Assembly (NCBI RefSeq): GCF_018760735.1
Contig: NZ_JAHHZN010000010.1
Location: 108,550-172,549, forward strand
DNA length: 64,000 nucleotides
Reading direction: 5' to 3'
Source of the DNA: Hymenobacter piscis
GTDB taxonomy: Bacteria > Bacteroidota > Bacteroidia > Cytophagales > Hymenobacteraceae
In this document: one piece after another, positions 25,199 through 33,250 of the stretch
Layout of the letters: each line of letters opens with the position of its first letter
How positions within the stretch are numbered: the first letter of the stretch is position 1
The notes under the pieces: generated by a model
Told to the model about the DNA's origin: nothing
The model's database searches: none
The model's input: only the letters and a program-made list of their open reading frames with translations
Made by a program: the position numbers and the translations under genes

Positions 25199-27247
25199 AT
25201 GAGTACACTCCTACTCCGCCGGTGGCTGCTGGCCGGTATCTGCAGCGGCGCTTCCATTTCCCTGGCCCAGGCCCAGGCCGACCCCATCAGGTTCGGCAAG
25301 ATTGACGAGCGGGACCTGACCAGCCAGAACTTCCTGGCCGACAGCGCCGCCCCCGCCGTGGTGCTCTGCGACTTCGGGCGCTCCCGCTTCGATTACGCCG
25401 AAGGGGGCTTCCGGGTAATTTTTGAGCGCGTGACCCGCGTGAAAATCCTCAAGAAATCGGGCTACGACTACGCCACCGTGCAGGTCCCGCTCTACCACAA
25501 GGCCAACCGCGAGGAAAAGCTCACGGGCCTGAAAGGCTTTACCTATAACCTGGTGAACGGGCAGGTGGTCAAGGAAAAGCTCAACGCCGACGCCATTTTC
25601 CGCGAGGAAAGCAGCCCCAACGTGAGCGTGCGCAAATTTACCCTGCCCAACGTGCGGGTCGGCTCGGTGGTGGAATACGCCTACACGGTGGCCTCCGAGT
25701 TCGTCTTTAACTTCCAGGACTGGACCTTTCAGTCGGATGTTCCGGTGCGCTGGAGCGAGTACCGGGCCGCCATTCCGGAGTACTTTGATTACAACATGCT
25801 CATGCAGGGCTACGAGCCGCTGGAGGTGCAGGAGAAGGCCGATGCCGTTACCCAATACACCATCCGCTGGTCGTCGACCCTGACGCCGGGCGTGGGCGGC
25901 GGGCGCGAGTCGGGCGGCTCGGAGGTAGTTACCCCGCGCGTGACCAACTACCGCTGGGCCATGAAGGACGTACCCGCCCTGCGCGAGGAGCCCTACATGA
26001 CCACCACCGCCGACTACCTGTCCAAAATCGACTTCGAGCTGGCCGGCACCAAATGGCCCAACGAAGCCTACAAGCCGGTAGCCGGCTCCTGGACCAAAAT
26101 TGACGAAGAGCTGCTCAACGACGACAACTTCGGCGGGCAGCTCAACCGGGGTGGCTTCCTCAAGGAGCAGCTCACGCCCCTGCTGGCCAACACCACCGAC
26201 CCCGCCGCCCGCGTGGCCGCCATCCACGACCTGGTGCGGCGCAGCGTCAGGCACAACGGCAACAACGGCGTGGTGGCCGGCAGCTCCATCCGCCGCGCCT
26301 ACGACCAGAAAAGCGGCTCCGCGGCCGATGTAAACCTGCTGCTGATTGCGGCCCTGCGCGAGGCCGGCTTCACGGCCAACCCCGTGGTGCTGAGCACCCG
26401 CGGCCACGGCCGCCTGCAAACCAACGTGCCCCTGAGCAGCCGCTTCAACTACGTGCTGGCCCACGTGGCCCTGCCCGGGGGCAAGGAGATGCTGGTCGAC
26501 GCCACCGAAGAGCTGGCGCCCTGCGGCCTGCTGCCCTACCACTGCCTCAACGGCACGGCCCGCCTGATTCTGCCCCGGGGCCAGGAGTCGCGCTGGATTG
26601 AGCTGGCGCCCAACGACCGGTTCCTGTCCTACCGCCAGATCAACCTGACCGTGGACGAGAAGGGCGGCGTCAGCGGCAAGGTGCACCAGGAGCACGGCGG
26701 CTACCTGGCCCTGATGCAGCGCGAGAAGCTGCGCAAGCTGGGCGAGAAGAAGTACATCGAGGAGCTGGCCACCAACCACGAAGGCTGGAACATTCCCCAG
26801 TACACCTTCAAGGAGCGCGACGCCCTGCACAAACCCCTCACCCTGGACTATGAGTTTGCCAGCGCCGGCGGCGAGGCCCCGGCCGGTACCATCTACCTCA
26901 ACCCCCTGCGCGACTTCGGCACCGACAAAAACCCCTTTCTGCACGAAAACCGCCGCTTCCCGGTGGATTTCGGGGCCAAGTTCGATGAAACCGTGATGGT
27001 ATCCCTGACCCTGCCTGCCGGCTACGAGCCGGAAGAGCTGCCCAAGGGGTTGGTGATGGAGCTGCCCGAGGGGGGCGGCCGCTTCACCTACGGCGTGCAG
27101 CAAGGCCCCCTGGGCCTGCAGATTGTGAGCCGCATGAGCCTGAGCCGGCCCGTGTACTCGGCCGAGGAATACGCCTACCTGCGCGAGTTTTTCGCCCGCA
27201 TGATGGCCAAGCAGAGCGAACAGCTGGTACTCAAGAAGAAAGTGTAA
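25199..27247 (+). CDS. DUF3857/transglutaminase-like exported protein, second of three, catalytic Cys absent
   Basis: A 682-residue paralogue of the preceding protein. The signal peptide ends in SLAQAQA. The DUF3857 part (LKGFTYNLVNGQVVKEKL, FTLPNVRVGSVVEYAYTV, DWTFQSDVPVRWSEYR) and transglutaminase-like part align along the full length with the first. The nucleophile position is again GSAADVN, and the His position FNYVLAHVAL; Asp is kept in MLVDATEEL. The residues PCGLLPYHCLNG are conserved with the first copy. It probably acts in the periplasm or at the surface as a binding or scaffolding domain. Its stop overlaps the next start (TAATG), so the third gene is translationally coupled. Confidence 0.87.
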   Translation: MSTLLLRRWLLAGICSGASISLAQAQADPIRFGKIDERDLTSQNFLADSAAPAVVLCDFGRSRFDYAEGGFRVIFERVTRVKILKKSGYDYATVQVPLYHKANREEKLTGLKGFTYNLVNGQVVKEKLNADAIFREESSPNVSVRKFTLPNVRVGSVVEYAYTVASEFVFNFQDWTFQSDVPVRWSEYRAAIPEYFDYNMLMQGYEPLEVQEKADAVTQYTIRWSSTLTPGVGGGRESGGSEVVTPRVTNYRWAMKDVPALREEPYMTTTADYLSKIDFELAGTKWPNEAYKPVAGSWTKIDEELLNDDNFGGQLNRGGFLKEQLTPLLANTTDPAARVAAIHDLVRRSVRHNGNNGVVAGSSIRRAYDQKSGSAADVNLLLIAALREAGFTANPVVLSTRGHGRLQTNVPLSSRFNYVLAHVALPGGKEMLVDATEELAPCGLLPYHCLNGTARLILPRGQESRWIELAPNDRFLSYRQINLTVDEKGGVSGKVHQEHGGYLALMQREKLRKLGEKKYIEELATNHEGWNIPQYTFKERDALHKPLTLDYEFASAGGEAPAGTIYLNPLRDFGTDKNPFLHENRRFPVDFGAKFDETVMVSLTLPAGYEPEELPKGLVMELPEGGGRFTYGVQQGPLGLQIVSRMSLSRPVYSAEEYAYLREFFARMMAKQSEQLVLKKKV

Positions 27248-29211
27248 TGGCCGCGCTGCTCTCCTCCTCCTCCTTCCGCGTGCTGCTGCTGGTGCTGGCC
27301 GCCGCGGCCGCGCCCCGGCCGGCCGGCGCCGGTCCCGCCCCCAGGTACGCCGTAGCCGATTTGCCGGCCGCCCTGCGCGAAAACGCCCACGCCGTGGTGC
27401 GCCAGCAGCAGGAAGCCCTGGTGGTGAAATCGGTGGGGCGCACGGTGGAAACCACCCGCCGGGCCGTCACCATTCTCGACGAAGCCGGCAGCCGCTGGGC
27501 CTCGGAGCTGGTGTACTACAGCTCCCTGAACACCATCAGCTACTTCCGCGGGGCCGTGTACGACGCCACCGGCCGGCAACTGCGCCAGCTCCGCAGCCAG
27601 GACATCCGCGATATCAGCCTCTCCGACGGCTTCAGCCTGGCCACCGACGCCCGGGGCCGGGTGGCCGACCTGAGCCAGCCCACCTACCCCTACACGGTGG
27701 AGTTCGAGTACGAGGTGGTGTCGGCTAACCCGCTGTTTTACTCCACCTGGCGACCCCAGCCGGTGGAGCAGCTCAGCGTGGAGCAGGCCTCGTTCCGGGT
27801 CACGATGCCGGCCGGCCTGGCCCTGCGCTACCAGGAGCGGCAGCTGCCGGCCGGCGCGGCCCAGGCCAAAACCACCCAGGGCACCCAGGAAGTCTACGCC
27901 TGGGAAGTGCGCAACCTGCCGGCCCTGGAGGAGGAGCCCGACGGCCCGGCCGTGGGCGAGCGGACGCCGAGCGTGTACACGGCCCCTTCCGAGTTTGAGG
28001 TGCAGGGCCACGCCGGCCAGCTCCGCAGCTGGGAAGACCTCAGCCGCTGGACCTACGAGCTCAACGCCGGCCGCGCCGACCTGCCCCCGGCCCTGGTGGC
28101 CGGCATGCAGGCCCTGGTGCAGGGCGAAACCGACGAGCGGGCCCGCATCCGGAAGGTGTACAAGTTTCTGCAGGCCAACACCCGCTACATCTCGGTGCAG
28201 CTGGGGCTGGGCGGCTGGCAGACCTTCCCGGCTTCGGCAGTGGCGGCCAACGGCTACGGCGACTGTAAGGCCCTGACCAACTACTGCCAGGCCCTGCTGG
28301 GGGCGGCCGGCATCCGGGCCCACGCGGCCCTGGTGCGCGCCGGCTCCGATGAGCAGGACATCCGCACCGCTTTCCCCAGCTCCCAGTTCAACCACGTGGT
28401 GCTGTGCGTGCCCCTCACCCAGCAGGCCCCCGCCGATACCGTGTGGCTGGAGTGCACCAGCCAGACCAACCCCTTCGGCTACATGGGCGGCTTCACGGGC
28501 AACCGCCACGCCCTGCTGCTGCTGCCCGAAGGCGGCCGGCTGATTCCGACGCCCCGCTACGGCGCCGCCGAAAACCGCCGCGAGCGGCACGCCGACGTGT
28601 TTCTGGACGCCAGCGGCAACGCCACGGCCACCCTGCGCACCCTGCGTACCGGCCTCGAGTACGACGGGGTGGCGGGCCTGCCCGGCCTGGAGCTGAGCGA
28701 GCAGAAGAAGTACATCGGCAACCGCCTGGCCCTGCCCAACTTCACCCTCAACAAGGTCTCGTTTCAGCCCCTGGCTCCCACGGCGGCCGTGCCCGGCCTC
28801 ACCGAAACCCTCGCCCTGACCCTGCCCGGCCTAGCCCCGCCCAGCGGCCGGCGCGTGTTCCTGACGCCCAACCTGCTCAGCCGCCTGCCCGTGCCGGCCG
28901 CCTCGGTGGGGGCGCGCCAGTCGGAGGTGCGGCTCGACTACGCTTTCACCCAGCTCGACACCATTCAGCTGCACCTGCCCGCCAGCCTCCGGCCCGAGCA
29001 GCTGCCCGCTCCGGTGCAGCTCACTACTGCCTTCGGCACCTACTCCAGCCAGCTCCAGGCCCTGCCCGACGGCACCCTGCGCTACATCCGGCGGCTGGAA
29101 ATGCCGCGCACCCGCTTCAGCGCCTCCGAGTACCCGGCCTACCTGGAGTTCCGCCGCAAAGTGAGTGCCGCCGACAAAGCTCAGCTCGTGCTGCTCAAAA
29201 CCGACGCCTGA
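27247..29211 (+). CDS. DUF3857/transglutaminase-like exported protein, third of three, Cys-His retained
   Basis: A 654-residue protein, more distant from the other two. The signal peptide is Ala/Leu-rich (VLLLVLAAAAAPRPAGAG). The DUF3857 domain spans about residues 35-230. The transglutaminase-like core keeps the nucleophile in GYGDCKALTNY near residue 340 and the His in FNHVVLCV near 380, while the third residue sits in WLECTSQTNPFG, with Glu-Cys in place of the usual Asp-Pro. This copy could be an active cysteine peptidase, amidase or transglutaminase. The start overlaps the stop of the preceding gene by 1 nt, and a strong hairpin follows, so the three genes probably form an operon ending here. 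Confidence 0.87.
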   Translation: MAALLSSSSFRVLLLVLAAAAAPRPAGAGPAPRYAVADLPAALRENAHAVVRQQQEALVVKSVGRTVETTRRAVTILDEAGSRWASELVYYSSLNTISYFRGAVYDATGRQLRQLRSQDIRDISLSDGFSLATDARGRVADLSQPTYPYTVEFEYEVVSANPLFYSTWRPQPVEQLSVEQASFRVTMPAGLALRYQERQLPAGAAQAKTTQGTQEVYAWEVRNLPALEEEPDGPAVGERTPSVYTAPSEFEVQGHAGQLRSWEDLSRWTYELNAGRADLPPALVAGMQALVQGETDERARIRKVYKFLQANTRYISVQLGLGGWQTFPASAVAANGYGDCKALTNYCQALLGAAGIRAHAALVRAGSDEQDIRTAFPSSQFNHVVLCVPLTQQAPADTVWLECTSQTNPFGYMGGFTGNRHALLLLPEGGRLIPTPRYGAAENRRERHADVFLDASGNATATLRTLRTGLEYDGVAGLPGLELSEQKKYIGNRLALPNFTLNKVSFQPLAPTAAVPGLTETLALTLPGLAPPSGRRVFLTPNLLSRLPVPAASVGARQSEVRLDYAFTQLDTIQLHLPASLRPEQLPAPVQLTTAFGTYSSQLQALPDGTLRYIRRLEMPRTRFSASEYPAYLEFRRKVSAADKAQLVLLKTDA

Positions 29212-29225
29212 AGCAGCTGGCCCGA

Positions 29226-29292
29226 CGCACCCAGTGACCGGAAATGCCCGTTTCTCCTCGAGTGAAACGGGCATTTCCGGTCACTGGGTGCG
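29226..29292. terminator. Perfect 29-bp hairpin after the DUF3857 operon
   Basis: Arms 29226-29254 and 29264-29292 are perfect reverse complements with a 9-nt loop, starting 15 nt after the stop codon. There is no U-tract. The rest of the 258-nt gap before the metalloprotease holds a TATCTTGG near-promoter box at about 29394-29401. Confidence 0.75.
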
Positions 29293-29469
29293 CCGTCGGG
29301 GGCCGCTTGACAGGGCAGGTACGGGCGGACGTACGGTACCTGCCCTCCGGTTGCTTCGCCGCCGCCGGAATATCGGCCGAACTGGCAAAACGTCTATCTT
29401 GGGGTTTCTAATCCGACTCCCCGGCGAGTGGGTTCTCCGGATGGGTTTCCAGCTTTTCTTCTACTGCGC

Positions 29470-32400
29470 ATGCGAGTATTTTCTACGTTGATTTTCCGGG
29501 GTTTGCGGCCCTGGCTAACGGTGCTGACCCTGGCGGCGGCCCCCGGGCTGTCGGCCCGGGCCCAGCGCGTGCTCTGGTCCGAAGCGGCGGCGCTGTCTAC
29601 CGCGGCCCGGCCCGCGGCCCCGGCCCTGACTTACTACCGGGCCGTGGAGTTTCAGCTGGCCGCCGTGCGCGACGTGCTGGGCAACGCCCCGGCGGAACGG
29701 GCGGCCCCTGCTGCCCGGGCGCTGGCCCCCGTTATCAGCCTGCCCCTGCCCGATGGCCGCTCCCAGCGCTTCCGGGTGGAGCAGGTGCCGGTGCTGGCCC
29801 CGGCCCTGGCCGCCCGCTACCCCGCCCTGCGCACCTACCGGGCCCAGGGCCTCGACGACCCCACGGCCACCGCCCGCCTGGACATCACGCCCGCCGGGTT
29901 CCACGCCCAGATTCTGGCCCCCGGCTCCACGGTCTACATCGACCCGGCCGCGCCGGGCAGCGCCACCCACCTCGTGTTTGAGCGCCAAGCCATGCACCGG
30001 CCGCCCTTCGTGTGCGCCGTAGCGGCCCCGGCCGAGGCCAGGCTGGCCGACGAGCTGCGGCCGCCGGCCGCGCGGGCGGCCGCTCACGGTGCCACCCTGC
30101 GCACCTACCGCCTGGCCCTGGCCTGCACCGGCGAGTACGCAGCCTTCCACGGCGGCACCCGGGCCGGCGCCCTGGCCGCCATCACCACCTCCATCAACCG
30201 GGTGAGCGGCATTTACGAGCGGGAGCTGGCCGTGCGCCTGGTGCTGGTGGCCAACAACGACGCGCTGGTATTCCTCGACCCGGACACCGACCCCTACTCC
30301 AACGACGACGGGGAGGCCATGCTGGAGGAAAACCAGACGACCGTGGACCAGCTCATCGGGCCGGCCAACTACGACATCGGCCACGTGTTCAGCACCGGGG
30401 GCGGGGGCATTGCCCAGCGGCCCGCCGTGTGCATCGAAGGCAAAGCCAAGGGCGTCACGGGCCTCAACCAGCCCGTGGGCGACGCCTTCGACGTGGACTA
30501 CGTAGCCCACGAAATGGGCCACCAGTTCGGGGCCGACCACACCTTCAACAGCCAGACCGGGGCCTGCGGGGGCGGTAACCGCGAGCCGGGCTCGGCTTAC
30601 GAGCCGGGCTCGGGCACCACCATCATGGCCTACGCGGGCATCTGCGGGGCCGACAACATCCAGCCCAGCTCCGACGCTTACTTCCACTCCCGCAGCCTCG
30701 ACCAGATGGTGGCCCACATTACCGGCGACGGGAACTGCGCCGTGAGTACGCCCACCGGCAACACTCCGCCGGTAGTGAATGCCGGCCGCAGCTACGCCAT
30801 TCCCCTGGGTACGCCCTTCGTGCTGACGGGCTCCGCCACCGACGCCAACGCCGACGCCCTGACCTACGTCTGGGAGCAGTACAACCGGGGGCCGGCCGGC
30901 GGGCCGAACGCGCCCGTGGGCGACGCCCCGCTCTTCCGCTCCTTTCCCCCCACGCCCAGCCCCAGCCGCACGTTTCCCCGCCTGGCCAACGTGCTCAGCA
31001 ACACCCAGACCATTGGCGAGCGGCTGCCCACCTACGGCCGCCGCCTGATTTTCCGCCTCGTGGCCCGCGACAACCGGGCCGGGGGCGGGGGCACCGCCTA
31101 CGACTCCGTGCAGGTAGTGGCCGTGGCCAACACCGGGCCCTTCGTGGTGACTTCTCCCAACACGGCCACCACCTGGGTGGCCGACGCCCCCCAGCAGGTT
31201 TCCTGGAGCGTGGCCAACACCACCCAGGCCCCCATCAGCGCCGCCACCGTGGACCTGCTGCTCTCCACCGACGGGGGCCTGACCTACCCCACCACCCTGC
31301 TGGCGGCCACCCCCAACGACGGCAGCCAGACCCTGACCCTGCCCGCCGGCGTGGCCGCCACCACCCGGGCCCGCCTGCGGGTGCAGGCCAGCGGGGGCAT
31401 TTTCTTCGACGTATCGGACCAGAATTTCACCATCGAAGTCCCCACCGGCCCCACGTTCTACCTCCAGGGTCCGGGCGGGACGGCCGGCTCGCTCTCGTTC
31501 TGCGCCGGCAGCGCGGGGGGCACGCTGGCCCTGACCGTAGGTCAGTTGCAGGGCTTTAGCGGGCCGGTTACGCTCACGGCGCCCAACCTGCCGGCCGGCG
31601 TCACGGTCAGCTTTGCCAGCGCCACGGTAGCGGCCGGGGCGGGTACCACGGCCACCATCAGCGCGGCGGCGGGCACGGCGGCGGGCTCCTACACGCTGGT
31701 CCTGACGGGCACCAGCGGCGGCACCATCCGCACCCTGGAAGTACCGCTCACCATCCGGCCCAGCGCCACCCAGGCTCCGGCCCTGACGGCGCCCACAGCG
31801 GGTACCACCACCGGGCTGCGGCCCCGCCTGACGTGGAGCGCCGTTGCCAACGCCACCGGCTACGAGGTGCAGCTGGCCACCAATGCCGCCTTCACAGCTG
31901 GCCTCCAGACCTCCAGCAACGTGCCAGGCACCAGCTTCACGCCCCTCCGGGAACTCCTGCCCGCCACCACCTACTACGGGCGGGTACGGGCCCTGAGTGC
32001 CTGCGGAGCCGGGCCGTACTCGGCTGTGGTATCGTTCCTGACGGATGCGCAGGTGTGCCGGACATTCGCGGGCGCCAGCCTGCCCCAGCCTATTCCGGCC
32101 GGCACCAGGCCCATTCTGACCTCGGTTATCAGCGTAACCGATGCCAACCGCGTCTCGAATATCCGCATCCGCGACCTGGACCTGACTCACGACGAGCTCA
32201 GCGACCTGGAAATTTCCCTGACCAACCCCGCCGGCCGGCGCGTGGTGGTGTACCCGCGCCAGTGCGCGGGGTCGGGCACGTTGCGGGTCAGCTTCGATGA
32301 CGGGGCGGCGGCGGCCCTTACCTGCCCCGTGACGGCGGGCGCCACGGTGCGCCCGGCCACCTCCTTCGCCGACCTGCTGGGCGCCCCGGCCACCGGCAAC

Positions 32401-33051
32401 TGGACGCTCACCATTGCCGATAACAACGCCAACAACGGCGGCACTTTCCGGGGCTGGACCCTGGAGCTCTGCACCCTGAATGCCCTGCCGGAACCCCCGG
32501 TTTCGCTCACGGCCCTGGCCCCCGCCACCAAGCCCGCTACCGCCGCCCTCGACCTGCTCTGGGTAGATAAGGCCGACAACGAAACGGGCTTCGAGGTGGA
32601 GCGGTCCAGCGGGGGCAGCACCGCCTTCGCGCGCATTGCCACCCTGCCCGCCAACACCACCTTCTACACCGATAACGTTACGGCCAACGGCCAGTACTGC
32701 TACCGGGTGCGGGCCGTGAACACCGTCGGCCCCTCGGCCTACTCCAACGTGAGCTGCCAGACGGTAGCCGGCATTACCAGCGCGGGTGCGGCCGCCCTTC
32801 AATCCGCCGTCACGGTGGCCCCCAACCCCAGCTCCGGCCTCTTCCAGCTCACCATCGACACGCCTCAGCGCGGCAGCATGCAGCTGCGCGTGCTCGATGC
32901 CGTGGGCCGCGTGGTTTACGCCCGCACACTCCTCAAAACCGTCGGACAGCTGCAACTTCCCCTCGACCTGCGCGCCCTGCGCAGCGGCATCTATACCCTG
33001 CACCTGACCACCAATACCGGCCCGGCCATTGTCCGGCTGGTGAAGGAGTAG
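29470..33051 (+). CDS. Secreted reprolysin-type metalloprotease with FN3, P-domain and T9SS sorting domain
   Basis: A 1193-residue exoprotein. The signal peptide ends near SARAQ. A propeptide-like region covers 30-205. The metallopeptidase domain has the long zinc motif HEMGHQFGADH starting near residue 347, and a downstream TTIMAYAGICG Met-turn, as in M12B-like/reprolysin enzymes of Bacteroidota. Next come a PKD/Ig-like region (about 430-560), further beta domains, a fibronectin type III domain (about 775-865), a proprotein-convertase P-type domain (about 870-1010), another FN3 domain, and a C-terminal Por sorting domain (VAPNPSSGLFQLTI to the end). It is expected to leave through the type IX system. 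ATG at 29470 (MRVFSTLIF) is preferred over an upstream GTG. Confidence 0.9.
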   Translation: MRVFSTLIFRGLRPWLTVLTLAAAPGLSARAQRVLWSEAAALSTAARPAAPALTYYRAVEFQLAAVRDVLGNAPAERAAPAARALAPVISLPLPDGRSQRFRVEQVPVLAPALAARYPALRTYRAQGLDDPTATARLDITPAGFHAQILAPGSTVYIDPAAPGSATHLVFERQAMHRPPFVCAVAAPAEARLADELRPPAARAAAHGATLRTYRLALACTGEYAAFHGGTRAGALAAITTSINRVSGIYERELAVRLVLVANNDALVFLDPDTDPYSNDDGEAMLEENQTTVDQLIGPANYDIGHVFSTGGGGIAQRPAVCIEGKAKGVTGLNQPVGDAFDVDYVAHEMGHQFGADHTFNSQTGACGGGNREPGSAYEPGSGTTIMAYAGICGADNIQPSSDAYFHSRSLDQMVAHITGDGNCAVSTPTGNTPPVVNAGRSYAIPLGTPFVLTGSATDANADALTYVWEQYNRGPAGGPNAPVGDAPLFRSFPPTPSPSRTFPRLANVLSNTQTIGERLPTYGRRLIFRLVARDNRAGGGGTAYDSVQVVAVANTGPFVVTSPNTATTWVADAPQQVSWSVANTTQAPISAATVDLLLSTDGGLTYPTTLLAATPNDGSQTLTLPAGVAATTRARLRVQASGGIFFDVSDQNFTIEVPTGPTFYLQGPGGTAGSLSFCAGSAGGTLALTVGQLQGFSGPVTLTAPNLPAGVTVSFASATVAAGAGTTATISAAAGTAAGSYTLVLTGTSGGTIRTLEVPLTIRPSATQAPALTAPTAGTTTGLRPRLTWSAVANATGYEVQLATNAAFTAGLQTSSNVPGTSFTPLRELLPATTYYGRVRALSACGAGPYSAVVSFLTDAQVCRTFAGASLPQPIPAGTRPILTSVISVTDANRVSNIRIRDLDLTHDELSDLEISLTNPAGRRVVVYPRQCAGSGTLRVSFDDGAAAALTCPVTAGATVRPATSFADLLGAPATGNWTLTIADNNANNGGTFRGWTLELCTLNALPEPPVSLTALAPATKPATAALDLLWVDKADNETGFEVERSSGGSTAFARIATLPANTTFYTDNVTANGQYCYRVRAVNTVGPSAYSNVSCQTVAGITSAGAAALQSAVTVAPNPSSGLFQLTIDTPQRGSMQLRVLDAVGRVVYARTLLKTVGQLQLPLDLRALRSGIYTLHLTTNTGPAIVRLVKE

Positions 33052-33054
33052 GGA

Positions 33055-33250
33055 TTAGAACTTAGAGCTGAGAAATTAGAGCTTAGAAGTTAGAAAGCGT
33101 ACGTCATCCTGAGCAGAGCGAAGGACCTTGTTACGTACTAACGACTCATTGAAACGATTGTCGTGCTACTGTGATAAGGTCCTTCGCTCCGCTCAGGATG
33201 ACGTACGCTTTCTAACTTCTAAGCTCTAATTTCTCAGCTCTAAGTTCTAA
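33055..33250. repeat. 75-bp inverted repeat, longest in the window
   Basis: Arms 33055-33129 and 33176-33250 match at 74 of 75 positions with a 46-nt spacer. The outer 45 bases are made of shuffled words (TTAGAACTTAGAG, GAAATTAGAGC); the inner part is the GTCATCCTGAGC core at 33103-33123 and, reversed, at 33182-33202. The left arm starts 4 nt after the metalloprotease stop. The right arm covers the stop codon of the convergent barrel gene (33247-33249). Confidence 0.92.

Noticed and set aside
29515..33003. A 1162-codon leftward open frame opposite the metalloprotease
   Set aside because: Extreme Gly/Arg/His content and no motif; the sense strand encodes a full signal peptide, zinc motif and sorting domain.
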